Under the pieces are notes generated by a model, which saw nothing but the letters and a program-made list of their open reading frames with translations, did no database searches and was not told the DNA's origin. A program made the translations under genes and the position numbers. Below, one piece after another: positions 23,930 through 34,889 of a DNA stretch of 64,000 nucleotides. The stretch lies in contig NZ_CAJNBK010000002.1 in assembly GCF_905220975.1 (NCBI RefSeq), positions 372,001 through 436,000 of the forward strand, written 5' to 3'. Numbering within the stretch: the first letter of the stretch is position 1; the number at the start of each line of letters is the position of its first letter. This DNA comes from Paraburkholderia haematera. Its GTDB lineage: Bacteria; Pseudomonadota; Gammaproteobacteria; Burkholderiales; Burkholderiaceae.

Positions 23930-25075
23930 ATGAATCTGCTGAAACGTTACGCTGTGCCCGTTGCCTGTGCGATGACCGTCCTCACCTTGGCGGCTTGCTC
24001 ATCCGCGAAAGACGAGCGCCGCGTGCCGACGCCGCTCACCGAGTTCAAACCCGTGCTCGACGTGCAGCAGGCGTGGAAGACAAGCGTGGGCAAGGCGGGC
24101 CGTTACCTGTTCTCGCCGGTGGCGGTCGGCAACGCGGTGTATGCCGCTGGCGCCAACGGCTCGGTTGCGAAGATCGACGCACAAACCGGCAAGGACATCT
24201 GGCGTGTCAAGCTGCATGACGATCTGTCGGCTGGTGTCGGCAGCGACGGCACGCTCGCGGCGGTTGGCGGACTGAAGGGCGACGTCTACGTGCTCGGCGC
24301 GGACGGCAAGCAATTGTGGACCGCCAAGGCACCCGGCGAAATCATCTCGCCGCCGCTGGTTGGCAACGGCCTCGTGGTGGTGCGCACGGTCGACGGTCAG
24401 ATCGTCGCGTTCAATGCGCAAACCGGCGAGCAGAAGTGGAACTACCGCAACCGCGCGGTGCCGCTCAATTTGCGCGTCTCGTCGGGCATGACGTTCGCGG
24501 GTGACGCGGCGGTGCTGGCGGGCTTCCCGGGTGGCGCGTTCGCTGCGATCAACCTGCAGACCGGCGACAACTACTGGCAGACGCCGGTGTCGTATCCGAA
24601 GGGCGTGACGGAAGTGGAGCGCATCAATGACGTGACTGGGCCGCCCACGCTGGTCGGTTCGGAAACCTGTGCGGTGACGTTCCAGGGCCAGATTGGCTGT
24701 TTCGATGCGAACTCGGGCCGCGCGCTGTGGGAAAAGGCGTTCTCGAGCACGAGCGGCCTGGCGCAGGATGACCGCGCCGTGGTGGCGGCGGACGACTGGT
24801 CGGTGGTGTCGGCGTTCGACGCCTCCAACGGCGCACCGCTGTGGAAGAACGACAAGCTCAAGAACCGCGACCTCAGCGTCCCGTTCATCCTGGGTCACGC
24901 CGCAGTGCTGGGCGACTATCAGGGTTACGTGCACTTCCTGTCGCGCGACGACGGTACGCTCGTGGCCCGTGTGAAGACCGACGGCAGCCCGATTACCGCA
25001 GCGCCGGTGCTGGCCGGCGAAACGCTGGTCGTGCTGACGCGCGACGGCGACCTGTACGGCTACCGCCCGCGCTAA
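23930..25075 (+). CDS. bamB: outer membrane assembly lipoprotein BamB
   Basis: PQQ-type beta-propeller lipoprotein of the BAM complex. The signal peptide ends at lipobox TLAAC (about residue 21). Propeller blades are visible as repeats of the type AxNxQTGxxxW (VGNAVYAAGANG, IVAFNAQTGEQKWN, AINLQTGDNYW). From ATG 23930 the length is 381 residues; an ATG 15 bases earlier is in frame. BamC, another member of the complex, is coded about 9 kb upstream. Confidence 0.95.
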   Translation: MNLLKRYAVPVACAMTVLTLAACSSAKDERRVPTPLTEFKPVLDVQQAWKTSVGKAGRYLFSPVAVGNAVYAAGANGSVAKIDAQTGKDIWRVKLHDDLSAGVGSDGTLAAVGGLKGDVYVLGADGKQLWTAKAPGEIISPPLVGNGLVVVRTVDGQIVAFNAQTGEQKWNYRNRAVPLNLRVSSGMTFAGDAAVLAGFPGGAFAAINLQTGDNYWQTPVSYPKGVTEVERINDVTGPPTLVGSETCAVTFQGQIGCFDANSGRALWEKAFSSTSGLAQDDRAVVAADDWSVVSAFDASNGAPLWKNDKLKNRDLSVPFILGHAAVLGDYQGYVHFLSRDDGTLVARVKTDGSPITAAPVLAGETLVVLTRDGDLYGYRPR

Positions 25076-25500
25076 TCGCGCAGGCTGGGTAGTCAGACGT
25101 GCAGGCCGGCTTCGCCGGCCGCACGCGTTTTTGTTGTGTAGAAGCTTAACTAGAAGAATTGCGCCGGACTGGCTGGTCCGGCGAGTCGGATCAGAAACGG
25201 CCCATGTGGCCATCGGTGGCTGCTTGCGGCGCCACCTTCGACGCGATCGTCATCGATACCGCAGAGAATCGTATCGAACTGGCGTGCGAGCCGTTGAGCA
25301 AGAAAGACTGAACCTGGCGGCCCATTGGCGCCGCCCCATACAGCCAAACCCCCGTCCGCCCGGGTGCGCATATTGACAGCACATCCGGGGCTGGCCGAAT
25401 TCGTGATAATTTTCGTCAAACGCTGCCGTGTAGCGGCCGCATGGCGTCGCTACGCGGCCCGGTCGATTTCGATCCCGCGTTTCACCGTGAACAACATCTG
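25076..25500. other. bamB-der intergenic region without a convincing gene
   Basis: Apart from the terminator at 25098-25134 the region holds a perfect 8-bp hairpin (CGCCGGAC / GTCCGGCG, six-base loop) at 25162-25183. A minus-strand open frame of 89 codons (25150-25419) has no ribosome site or recognisable motif, and I do not call it. Confidence 0.6.
25098..25134 (+). terminator. rho-independent terminator after bamB
   Basis: CGTGC-A-GGCCGGC and GCCGGCC-GCACG form a strong stem with one bulge and a TTC loop, followed by CGTTTTTGTTG. Separates bamB from der. Confidence 0.88.
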
Positions 25501-26838
25501 ATGAAACCCGTTATTGCCCTGGTTGGGCGCCCCAATGTGGGGAAATCCACGCTATTCAACCGCCTCACGCGTACGCGTGATGCGCTGGTTGCCGACCTGC
25601 CCGGTCTCACCCGCGATCGCCATTACGGCGAAGGGCGCGCCGGCGACCGGCCGTATCTGGTCGTCGATACTGGCGGCTTCGAGCCGGTCGCGAAAGACGG
25701 CATCCTGCACGAGATGGCGCGTCAAACCCGCCAGGCGGTCGAGGAATCGGACGTCGTCGTGTTCATCTGCGACGGCCGCAACGGTCTCGCACCGCAGGAC
25801 AAGACGATCGCCGACTACCTGCGTAAGACCGGTCGGCCGATTTTCCTCGTCGTCAACAAGGCGGAGGGGATGAAGTACAGCAACGTCGCCGCCGACTTCT
25901 ACGAGCTCGGCCTCGGCGACCCACGCGCGATTTCGTCCGCGCACGGCGACGGCGTGACCGAAATGATCAATGAAGCGCTCGCGGTCGCCTATGCCGGTCA
26001 GCCGGAAGAGAGCGACGAAGAGAAAGCAGCGCATGGCGTGAAGATCGCGATCGTCGGCCGCCCGAACGTCGGCAAGTCGACGCTGATCAATTCGCTGGTC
26101 GGCGAAGAACGCGTGATCGCGTTCGACATGCCCGGCACCACGCGCGATTCGATCTACGTCGACTTCGAACGTCAGGGCAAGCCGTACACGCTGATCGACA
26201 CGGCCGGCTTGCGCCGTCGCGGCAAAGTGTTCGAAGCGATCGAGAAGTTCTCGGTGGTGAAAACACTGCAGTCGATCTCCGACGCGAACGTCGTGATCCT
26301 GCTGCTCGACGCGCGCCAGGACATCTCGGAGCAGGACGCGCACATTGCCGGCTTCGTGGTCGAGCAGGGTCGCGCGCTGGTGGTAGGCGTGAACAAGTGG
26401 GACGGACTCGATTCGCATGTGCGCGAGCGCACCAAGGCGGACCTCGAGCGCAAACTAAAATTTCTGGACTTTGCGAAATTCCACTTCATTTCCGCGACGG
26501 AAAATACGGGGATTGGCCCGCTGATGCGCTCGGTGGACGACGCGTACAAGGCTGCGATGGCCAAGCTGCCGACGCCGAAGCTCACGCGCGCGCTGATCGA
26601 GGCGGTGGAATTCCAGCAGCCTCGTCGCCGCGGTCCGGTGCGTCCGAAACTGCGCTATGCGCACCAGGGTGGACAGAACCCGCCGCTCATCGTGATTCAC
26701 GGTAATGCGCTCGATGCGATCACCGAAACGTACAAACGCTACCTCGAAAACCGCTTCAGGGAAACTTTCAAGCTGACTGGGACTCCATTGCGCATAGAGT
26801 TCAGATCGTCGACGAACCCTTACGCGGACAAAGGCTGA
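25501..26838 (+). CDS. der: ribosome biogenesis GTPase Der
   Basis: Essential GTPase for 50S assembly, with two tandem G domains and a KH-like C-terminal domain; 445 residues. The P-loops are [14 protein letters not shown] (residue 9) and [14 protein letters not shown] (about 187); the switch motifs are [23 protein letters not shown] and DTAGLRRRG. The start at MKPVIALVG is standard; 20 upstream codons are open but atypical. Located between bamB and hfq as in other beta-proteobacteria. Confidence 0.98.
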   Translation: MKPVIALVGRPNVGKSTLFNRLTRTRDALVADLPGLTRDRHYGEGRAGDRPYLVVDTGGFEPVAKDGILHEMARQTRQAVEESDVVVFICDGRNGLAPQDKTIADYLRKTGRPIFLVVNKAEGMKYSNVAADFYELGLGDPRAISSAHGDGVTEMINEALAVAYAGQPEESDEEKAAHGVKIAIVGRPNVGKSTLINSLVGEERVIAFDMPGTTRDSIYVDFERQGKPYTLIDTAGLRRRGKVFEAIEKFSVVKTLQSISDANVVILLLDARQDISEQDAHIAGFVVEQGRALVVGVNKWDGLDSHVRERTKADLERKLKFLDFAKFHFISATENTGIGPLMRSVDDAYKAAMAKLPTPKLTRALIEAVEFQQPRRRGPVRPKLRYAHQGGQNPPLIVIHGNALDAITETYKRYLENRFRETFKLTGTPLRIEFRSSTNPYADKG

Positions 26839-26913
26839 AATTCAGGCTGAAACCCGCGTGTGTGCTGGGTTTGGTCGCCAGGCCAGGCCTCTCGCGCAAA
26901 AATGAAAATCGGC

Positions 26914-26919
26914 TATAGT
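26914..26919 (+). promoter_or_regulatory. candidate -10 element of hfq
   Basis: TATAGT followed by GTAGCGG lies 75 bases before the hfq ATG. No clear -35; tentative. Confidence 0.35.
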
Positions 26920-26993
26920 GTAGCGGTTGACGGCGGATCTCTTTTTCCTTCGTCGTCAATTCAGTCAACCTGCAAAAAAATACGGAGTTTGCT

Positions 26994-27230
26994 ATGAGCA
27001 ACAAAGGGCAATTGTTACAAGACCCGTTTTTGAACGCACTGCGTAAAGAGCACGTGCCGGTGTCGATCTACTTGGTCAACGGCATCAAGCTTCAAGGGAA
27101 CATCGAATCGTTCGACCAGTACGTCGTGTTGCTCAGGAATACGGTCACCCAGATGGTCTACAAGCACGCAATTTCCACGGTCGTGCCTGCCCGTCCGGTG
27201 AATTTCCACCCGGATTCCGAACAGTCCTAA
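26994..27230 (+). CDS. hfq: RNA chaperone Hfq
   Basis: Hexameric Sm-like protein that pairs small RNAs with mRNAs. The 78 residues contain the complete Sm1 and Sm2 motifs: [25 protein letters not shown] and [10 protein letters not shown]. The C-terminal tail is very short compared with E. coli. ACGGAG precedes the start. HflX begins 30 bases after the stop; hfq-hflX-hflK-hflC is the usual cluster. Confidence 0.98.
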   Translation: MSNKGQLLQDPFLNALRKEHVPVSIYLVNGIKLQGNIESFDQYVVLLRNTVTQMVYKHAISTVVPARPVNFHPDSEQS

Positions 27231-27260
27231 CCCCCGTCGCGGCCGGCGTAGCGTCGCCCG

Positions 27261-28475
27261 TTGGCGATTACTCCCGGCCGCCTCATTTTGATACCGTCCA
27301 ATTTGATCAATGCAGCGCTTGTCGGCATCGACTTCGGTAAGATCGATTTCGAAGCCAGCCTAGAAGAACTCAGCCTGCTCGCGCAAAGCGCGGGCGCGAA
27401 TCCCTTAGTCACCCTCACGGGGCGCCGGTCCAGTCCCGATGCCAAGATGTTCGTCGGCAGCGGCAAGGCCGAAGAACTGCGTCTTGCGTGTGAGGCAAAC
27501 GACATCGAACTCGTCATTTTCAATCATGCTCTGGCTCCTGCGCAGCAGCGCAATCTGGAGCAGGCGCTTAACCGCCGCGTGATTGATCGCACCAGCCTGA
27601 TCCTCGATATTTTTGCGCAACGCGCCCGCAGCCACGAAGGCAAGCTGCAGGTGGAGCTCGCGCAGTTGCAGTACCTGTCGACGCGGCTAATCCGCGCATG
27701 GACCCACCTTGAACGCCAGAAGGGCGGTATCGGGTTGCGCGGTCCAGGCGAAACGCAGCTCGAAACCGACCGCCGTTTGATCGGCGAGCGGATCAAGGCG
27801 CTCAAGACCCGGCTCGAAAAGCTGCGCCGTCAGCACGGCACGCAGCGCCGCGCGCGCAGCCGTAACCAGACCATGTCCGTGTCGCTCGTCGGCTATACGA
27901 ATGCGGGCAAATCCACCCTGTTCAATGCACTGACGAAGGCCCAGGCGTACGCCGCCGACCAGCTCTTCGCCACGCTGGATACCACGTCCCGCCGTGTGTA
28001 TCTCGGCGACGAAGCCGGTCAGGTGGTAGTGTCCGACACGGTCGGCTTCATCCGTGAATTGCCTCACCAACTGGTGGCGGCTTTCCGCGCCACGCTCGAG
28101 GAAACCATTCACGCCGACCTGCTGCTGCATGTGGTTGACGCGTCTAGCGCCGTGCGCCTCGATCAGATCGATCAGGTGAACGAGGTGTTGCACGCAATCG
28201 GTGCGGACACGATCCGTCAGGTGCTGGTGTTCAACAAGATCGACGCCGTGCCGGAGTTGGCGGCCCGTGGCGACGCGGTCGAGCGGGATGAGTATGGTAA
28301 TATTTCGCGCGTCTTTTTGAGCGCGCGCACGGGGCAAGGGCTGGATACATTGCGCGCTGCCATCGCTGAAATCGCTACTGCCGAACCTCTCTCCGATGTG
28401 CTGGTCGATCTGTCGGAAGAAGACCGGTCGGCGGCGCCACGCGAGGACCGTAAGGTCTCAGAACTCGGGCACTGA
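27261..28475 (+). CDS. hflX: ribosome-splitting GTPase HflX
   Basis: GTPase that binds and splits stalled 70S ribosomes, for example after heat stress. P-loop GYTNAGKSTLFNAL (about residue 212), switch DTVGFIRELPHQL (about 258) and NKID; N-terminal HflX domain with VGSGKAEEL and the family signature GPGETQLETDRR. No ATG is available near the N-terminus; TTG 27261, 27288 and 27303 are all possible. I list the longest. The 404-residue length is normal. Confidence 0.95.
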   Translation: MAITPGRLILIPSNLINAALVGIDFGKIDFEASLEELSLLAQSAGANPLVTLTGRRSSPDAKMFVGSGKAEELRLACEANDIELVIFNHALAPAQQRNLEQALNRRVIDRTSLILDIFAQRARSHEGKLQVELAQLQYLSTRLIRAWTHLERQKGGIGLRGPGETQLETDRRLIGERIKALKTRLEKLRRQHGTQRRARSRNQTMSVSLVGYTNAGKSTLFNALTKAQAYAADQLFATLDTTSRRVYLGDEAGQVVVSDTVGFIRELPHQLVAAFRATLEETIHADLLLHVVDASSAVRLDQIDQVNEVLHAIGADTIRQVLVFNKIDAVPELAARGDAVERDEYGNISRVFLSARTGQGLDTLRAAIAEIATAEPLSDVLVDLSEEDRSAAPREDRKVSELGH

Positions 28476-28524
28476 CCCGCTCCAATTGCACTGACCCGCT
28501 GTCTACTCTGGTGAACGAACACAG

Positions 28525-29898
28525 GTGAACGAATACAACGAGCGGAGTATCTGGCTGCGCATGCGCGCCTTGCTTTCACTGAACGATCCGCGCTGGGGCC
28601 GGGGCGACGGCAATGGCGAGCGCCAACGACCCAACGAACCCAAGCGTCCGCCGACCAAGGACGGTGAAGGCCCGCCCGATCTCGACGAGATGTGGCGCGA
28701 TTTCAACCGTCGTTTGAGCAGCGTGTTCGGCCGTAAGGGCGGTGGTGCGGGTGGTGGCCGTCCGGACAATGGCCGCGGTGCGCGCATCGGCGTAGGCATC
28801 GTGATCGGCGTGCTGATCGCGATCTATCTCGGCAGCGGCGTGTTCGTCGTGCAGGATGGTCAGGCCGGCGTCGTGATGCAGTTCGGCAAGTATCGCTACA
28901 CCGCGGGGCAGGGTGTGCATTGGCGCCTGCCGTATCCGTTTGAAGCGCATGAACTCGTCAATATCGGCCAGATCCGTCAGGTGGAGATCGGCCGTAACAA
29001 CGTGGTGCGTCTCGCCAATGTGAAGGACGCGTCGATGCTCACGCACGACGCCGATATCGTCGACGTGCGCTTTGCCGTGCAGTACCAGGTGAGCAAGCCG
29101 ACTGATTATCTGTTCCGCAGCGTCGATCCCGATCAGAGCGTCATGCAGGCCGCGCAGGCGGCGGTGCGCAGCATCGTCGGCGCGCGCAGCACCAATGACA
29201 TCCTCTATCAGGATCGCGAAACAATTCGCCAGCAACTGATGGCGTCGATCCAGCAATCCCTGGATCAGTACCAGTCCGGCCTTGCCGTGACCGGTGTAAC
29301 GATTCAGGGCGTGCAGGTGCCCGACCAGGTGCAAGCCGCCTTCGACGACGCCGCCAAAGTGCGTCAGGACAACGAGCGCGCGAGGCGCGACGCGCAGGCT
29401 TATGCCGCCGATTTGCTGCCGCGCGCGCAAGCCGACGTCGCGCGCCAGATCGACGAAGCGAAAACGTATAGCGACAAGACCGTGGCCCAGGCCCAGGGCG
29501 ACGCCGAGCGTTTCAAGCAGGTCTACGCGCAATACTCGAAAGCGCCCGCTGTGATCCGCGAGCGCATGTACCTGGAAACCATGCAGCAGATCTATTCGAA
29601 TACGACCAAGGTGTTTGTGGACAGCAAGAGCGGCAACAACGTGTTGTATCTGCCGCTCGACAAACTGGTCGAGCAGACACGCCAGCGTGTTGCCGACGCT
29701 GCGGTGGCCGCTTCCGGCGCTGCCGCTGCCTCGGGTGCCGCGGTGCCGCAAGCCGCGAGCAGCGCTGCCGCACCGTCTGCCGCTGCTTCGGCACCCGCCG
29801 CGGTTGCGACGCCTGCCAGCCAGGCTGCAGCCAGCAGCGACGCACTGCGTTCACGCGACTCCTTCCGCAGTCGTATGCGCGAAGACGACGTTCAATAA
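28525..29898 (+). CDS. hflK: FtsH protease modulator subunit HflK
   Basis: SPFH-family membrane protein that with HflC forms a cage around FtsH. A charged, Gly-rich N-terminal region (about 1-85), one membrane segment (GVGIVIGVLIAIYLGSGVFV, about 90-110), the SPFH domain (VVMQFGKYRYT onward) and an Ala/Ser-rich tail after residue 390. The GTG start is inferred; the 14 bases before it are a near copy of the start region. HflC follows after 12 bases. Confidence 0.95.
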   Translation: MNEYNERSIWLRMRALLSLNDPRWGRGDGNGERQRPNEPKRPPTKDGEGPPDLDEMWRDFNRRLSSVFGRKGGGAGGGRPDNGRGARIGVGIVIGVLIAIYLGSGVFVVQDGQAGVVMQFGKYRYTAGQGVHWRLPYPFEAHELVNIGQIRQVEIGRNNVVRLANVKDASMLTHDADIVDVRFAVQYQVSKPTDYLFRSVDPDQSVMQAAQAAVRSIVGARSTNDILYQDRETIRQQLMASIQQSLDQYQSGLAVTGVTIQGVQVPDQVQAAFDDAAKVRQDNERARRDAQAYAADLLPRAQADVARQIDEAKTYSDKTVAQAQGDAERFKQVYAQYSKAPAVIRERMYLETMQQIYSNTTKVFVDSKSGNNVLYLPLDKLVEQTRQRVADAAVAASGAAAASGAAVPQAASSAAAPSAAASAPAAVATPASQAAASSDALRSRDSFRSRMREDDVQ

Positions 29899-29910
29899 GG
29901 AGCGCACATC

Positions 29911-30813
29911 ATGAACAAAATCATTGCGCTCGTCGTTGGCCTCGTCATCGTGCTGTTCGCCGCATCGTCCATGGTATTCGTGGTCGACCAGCGGCATATG
30001 GCTGTGCTGTCTTCGCATGGCGACACCGCGCCCGCTTTGCTCGGCCCGGGCTTGCACGTGAAGCTGCCGCCGCCGTTGCAAACGGTCACGCTGGTCGATA
30101 ACCGCATCCAGTCGCTCGACGCGCCGGATGAAGACCGCTATGTCACGTCGGACAAAACAGATCTGCTGGCCAATCCGGTCATCAAGTACCGTGTGACCGA
30201 TCCGCTGAAGCTGCTCGCCGAAACCAAGGGCGACGTGCAAAGCCTGTCGGACCGCCTGGCGTTGTTGTCGCGCAGCGCGCTCGGCGACGCGTTCGGCAAG
30301 GTCACGCTGACCGATGCGCTTGCGAAGCAACAAGCCATTGCCGACGAAGCACGTGGCACGATGGACAAAGCGGCGGCGTCGCTGGGCGTTTCGGTGCTCG
30401 ACGTGCAACTGACGCGCGTCGATTTTCCGGCAGCAATGGCCGACTCGGTCTACAAGCGGATGATCGCCGCGCGCGAGCAGGCCGCAGCCGACGAACGTGC
30501 GAAGGGTACGGCGGAGGCTGACCAGATCAAGGCGGACGCCGTCGGCCAGCAACAGGCGATACTCGCGGACGGCTATCGTCAGGCGCAGACCATCAAGGGC
30601 GAGGGCGATGCCAAGGCAGCGCAAATCGCGGCCGAGGCATACGGCAGCGACCCGCAGTTCTACCAGTTTTATCAAAGCATGCAGGCGTACAAGAATACCT
30701 TCAAGCCAGGCGACGTGATCGTGGTCGACCCGAGCAGCGAGTTCTTCCGCTTCATGCGTAGCCCGACCGGCGGCGCCGCCCCGGACGCTTCCGCGGCACC
30801 GCGCAAACACTGA
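29911..30813 (+). CDS. hflC: FtsH protease modulator subunit HflC
   Basis: Partner of HflK, 300 residues. One N-terminal membrane segment (IIALVVGLVIVLFAASSMVFVV range, residues 4-25) and the SPFH domain with VVDQRHMAVL and PGLHVKLP. DVIVVDPSSEFFRFM near the C-terminus is the conserved family ending. AAGGAGC precedes the ATG. Translation is likely coupled to hflK. Confidence 0.96.
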   Translation: MNKIIALVVGLVIVLFAASSMVFVVDQRHMAVLSSHGDTAPALLGPGLHVKLPPPLQTVTLVDNRIQSLDAPDEDRYVTSDKTDLLANPVIKYRVTDPLKLLAETKGDVQSLSDRLALLSRSALGDAFGKVTLTDALAKQQAIADEARGTMDKAAASLGVSVLDVQLTRVDFPAAMADSVYKRMIAAREQAAADERAKGTAEADQIKADAVGQQQAILADGYRQAQTIKGEGDAKAAQIAAEAYGSDPQFYQFYQSMQAYKNTFKPGDVIVVDPSSEFFRFMRSPTGGAAPDASAAPRKH

Positions 30814-30857
30814 TAACCGGAACGCCGCGGCATCCGCATCGCGGCCCTTTCATTCGC

Positions 30858-31049
30858 ATGGACATAGCCGGCTCGTTACTGCTCGCGATCGCATTGATGC
30901 TGATTATCGAAGGGATGTTTCCCTTCGTTTTCCCGAGCGCCTGGCGCGACACGTTCCGTAAAATAGCGGAACGGCCGCCGCATCAGATTCGCGTCGGCGG
31001 GCTGGTCGTGATGGTGCTCGGGCTGATTCTGCTGTTCATCGTGACCTGA
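30858..31049 (+). CDS. DUF2065 small membrane protein (YjeT-like)
   Basis: A 63-residue protein with two hydrophobic helices (SLLLAIALMLIIEGMF and VGGLVVMVLGLILLFIV) joined by a short basic loop, AWRDTFRKI. This is the DUF2065/YjeT architecture, and in E. coli yjeT also lies between hflC and purA. Function unknown, though the constant place beside hflKC suggests a link with membrane quality control. Confidence 0.92.
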   Translation: MDIAGSLLLAIALMLIIEGMFPFVFPSAWRDTFRKIAERPPHQIRVGGLVVMVLGLILLFIVT

Positions 31050-31293
31050 CGGGGCGCTGCACAGCGCCTGTTGCCGCGCACCGTTGCGTTTGCCGATTGG
31101 CGTGCTATCGGCGGCGTGGCACCAGAGGGTGTCGCACTGGCGAGCGTTCCAGCGCGTGTCAGGACGGTCGGCTGAGGAACGGCGAAGGGTATTCCGACGC
31201 CCGCCAAAGCCGCCAAAATAGAGCCGTCGCCCGCCATTCACACTCATTTACCGGCGCCCCAGTCGCCGTGTTCAACGTCGTAGGACTGTATCG

Positions 31294-32445
31294 ATGTCGA
31301 CCTGGTTACTTCCCGAGAATATCGCCGACGTGCTGCCGTCGGAAGCCCGCAAGATCGAAGAGTTGCGGCGCCATTTGCTGGACCGTTTCCGCTCGTACGG
31401 CTACGAGATGGTGATGCCGCCAATGCTCGAGTACATCGAGTCGCTGCTCACCGGCGGCGGGCACGATCTGAATCTGCGCACGTTCAAGCTGGTCGATCAG
31501 ATGTCCGGGCGCACGCTCGGTCTGCGCGCCGACATTACGCCGCAGGTCGCGCGTATCGACGCGCACCTGCTGAACCGTCAGGGCGTGACGCGGCTTTGCT
31601 ATGCCGGCAATGTCGCGCATACGCGTCCGCGCGGCTTGCATGCCACGCGCGAGCAGATTCAGATTGGCGCGGAAATCTACGGTCACGCCGGTCTCGAAGC
31701 GGATCTGGAAATCCAGCAGTTGATGCTCGACGCGCTGCGTCTGGCCGGCCTCTCGAAAGTGCGGCTCGATTTGTGTCATGCAGGCGTGCTCGCCGCGCTG
31801 ATCGAAGCGGAGCCTGCTGCAGCCGAGTTGGGGCAATCGCTCTACGACGCGTTGGCCGGCAAGGATGTGCCGCGCCTCGTCGAGTTGACCGCCAACCTCA
31901 CGCCGGTCACGCGCGACGCATTGCGCGCGCTTCCCACACTCTACGGCGACGCCTCGGTGCTTAACGAAGCCCGTGCACGCTTGCCGAACGCACCGGCCAT
32001 TGCTCGTGCGCTCGACGATCTCGCGTTCCTCGCCAGCCAGGTGGACGGCGCCGAAGTGATGATCGATCTTGCCGATTTGCGCGGCTACGCGTACCACAGC
32101 GGCGTGATGTTCTCGGCATATGTCGACGGCGTGCCGAATGCGGTTGCGCGCGGAGGCCGTTACGACCACGTCGGGCAAGCCTATGGCCGCGCGCGTGCGG
32201 CAACCGGCTTCTCGCTCGATCTGCGGGAAGTGGCACGCATTTCACCCGTTGAGGCCCGCAGCAGCGCGATTCTCGCGCCGTGGCAACACGACGAAGCGTT
32301 GCGCGCCAGCGTCGCCGCGCTGCGTAACGCCGGTGAAGTCGTGATCCAGGCGCTTCCTGGTCACGAGCACGATCTGGACGAATTCGCCTGCGACCGCGTG
32401 TTGGTCGAGCGCAACGGCGCGTGGGTCGTCGAACCCCGTTCGTGA
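31294..32445 (+). CDS. hisZ: ATP phosphoribosyltransferase regulatory subunit
   Basis: A 383-residue paralogue of histidyl-tRNA synthetase that works as the regulatory partner of a short HisG in histidine synthesis. [17 protein letters not shown] opens the protein, [16 protein letters not shown] is the degenerate motif 2 region and [11 protein letters not shown] the degenerate HisS motif. It lacks the anticodon-binding domain of HisS. Its presence implies a short-form hisG elsewhere in the genome. PurA follows. Confidence 0.96.
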   Translation: MSTWLLPENIADVLPSEARKIEELRRHLLDRFRSYGYEMVMPPMLEYIESLLTGGGHDLNLRTFKLVDQMSGRTLGLRADITPQVARIDAHLLNRQGVTRLCYAGNVAHTRPRGLHATREQIQIGAEIYGHAGLEADLEIQQLMLDALRLAGLSKVRLDLCHAGVLAALIEAEPAAAELGQSLYDALAGKDVPRLVELTANLTPVTRDALRALPTLYGDASVLNEARARLPNAPAIARALDDLAFLASQVDGAEVMIDLADLRGYAYHSGVMFSAYVDGVPNAVARGGRYDHVGQAYGRARAATGFSLDLREVARISPVEARSSAILAPWQHDEALRASVAALRNAGEVVIQALPGHEHDLDEFACDRVLVERNGAWVVEPRS

Positions 32446-32614
32446 GCGCGAACCGATAGACCGCCTGAGGGACATCCCAAGGGCATTTCAGAAGGCGTCC
32501 AAAGCGTCGCCGGACCCGGCGCGGCCCCCGGCCGCGCTATTTTCGATATACCCACCATAACGTGCATACCGTTGAGCGGAAACGGAAAAATTCGGAAGGT
32601 TCCGCGAACATAGG

Positions 32615-33994
<1,380 letters not shown>

Positions 33995-33997
33995 GCC

Positions 33998-34588
33998 ATG
34001 GTGCAAGGTGTACCCATGATTGCGATGAAAGATCCGCGCAACGATGACAAGAACCTGTGGGTCGGCTGGGATGAGTATCACCGGCTGATCGAACTGCTGG
34101 CGTTGGGCGTGCATGAGTCCGGCTGGAAGTTCGACAAGATCCTGTGTCTCGCGCGCGGGGGCTTGCGCGTCGGCGATCAGCTCTCGCGTATTTACGACCT
34201 GCCGCTGGCGATTCTCGCCACCAGTTCGTACCGCGAAGCGGCCGGCACGGAGCAGGGTGAACTCGACATCGCGCAATACATCACCATGACGCGCGGCGAG
34301 CTGCACGGCAACGTGCTGCTGGTCGACGACCTGGTCGATTCCGGTGTGACGCTGGCACGCGTGCAGCAGCATCTGAAGGAACGCTATCCGGCGATCACCG
34401 CGGTGCGCTCGGCCGTGCTCTGGTACAAGGGCTGCTCGAAAGTGAAGCCCGACTACCACGTGCAGTATCTGCCTACCAATCCGTGGATTCACCAGCCGTT
34501 CGAGGAATGGGATACGGTTCGGCCGCATAACCTCGGCGCGTGGATCAAGCGCGGTATGCAGCAGGAGCAGGATTCGTCGAACACGTGA
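33998..34588 (+). CDS. phosphoribosyltransferase family protein (purine salvage type)
   Basis: A 196-residue type I PRTase. The PRPP loop is VLLVDDLVDSGVTL (about residue 104), and LARGGLRVGDQLSRI (about residue 50) matches the xanthine/guanine type (Gpt-like). Probably salvages xanthine, guanine or hypoxanthine, consistent with its place next to purA. ATG 34025 is another in-frame start. A strong terminator follows. Confidence 0.92.
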   Translation: MVQGVPMIAMKDPRNDDKNLWVGWDEYHRLIELLALGVHESGWKFDKILCLARGGLRVGDQLSRIYDLPLAILATSSYREAAGTEQGELDIAQYITMTRGELHGNVLLVDDLVDSGVTLARVQQHLKERYPAITAVRSAVLWYKGCSKVKPDYHVQYLPTNPWIHQPFEEWDTVRPHNLGAWIKRGMQQEQDSSNT

Positions 34589-34640
34589 TGCGCGCTACGA
34601 CGCCGTACCTGTCGCGTCGTATCCAGTGCAGTGCCTGCAA

Positions 34641-34669
34641 AACGGAGCCCAATAGGGCTCCGTTTTTTT
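34641..34669 (+). terminator. rho-independent terminator
   Basis: AACGGAGCCC and GGGCTCCGTT form a perfect 10-bp stem with an AATA loop, followed by seven T. It ends the purA-phosphoribosyltransferase transcript. Confidence 0.95.
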
Positions 34670-34682
34670 GTGCGTCAACATC

Positions 34683-34694
34683 CGCCATATGGCG
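34683..34694. other. 12-bp perfect palindrome before kup
   Basis: CGCCATATGGCG lies just after the terminator and about 200 bases before the kup start. It could be an operator half-site pair; no regulator can be named. Confidence 0.3.
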
Positions 34695-34840
34695 TTACGC
34701 GAGCGGCGCCTTGCAAAAGGCGTACGCCCGCACCGTCGAAAGGCCTGGCGCAGCAGACGTGTCCAAATCGCGGTGCTACACTTCGCGGACCATCCACGTG
34801 GTGTATCCACAACAAGCCGGGCGGCGCTAGGCGGGCAGTT

Positions 34841-34846
34841 TAGAAT
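34841..34846 (+). promoter_or_regulatory. candidate -10 element of kup
   Basis: TAGAAT followed by AGCGG lies 43 bases before the kup ATG, resembling the -10 plus GC-rich discriminator seen before ndk and dapA. Confidence 0.45.
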
Positions 34847-34889
34847 AGCGGTCGTTTTTTCCGCTCAGGGAACGGATTTCCTCGCGTCT

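Noticed and set aside
25150..25419. 89-codon minus-strand open frame between bamB and der
   Set aside because: No ribosome site, no motif, and it covers a hairpin region; kept only as part of the intergenic note.
34668..34889. 74-codon N-terminal extension of kup
   Set aside because: It would begin in the terminator and lacks Kup homology; the family start is at 34890.
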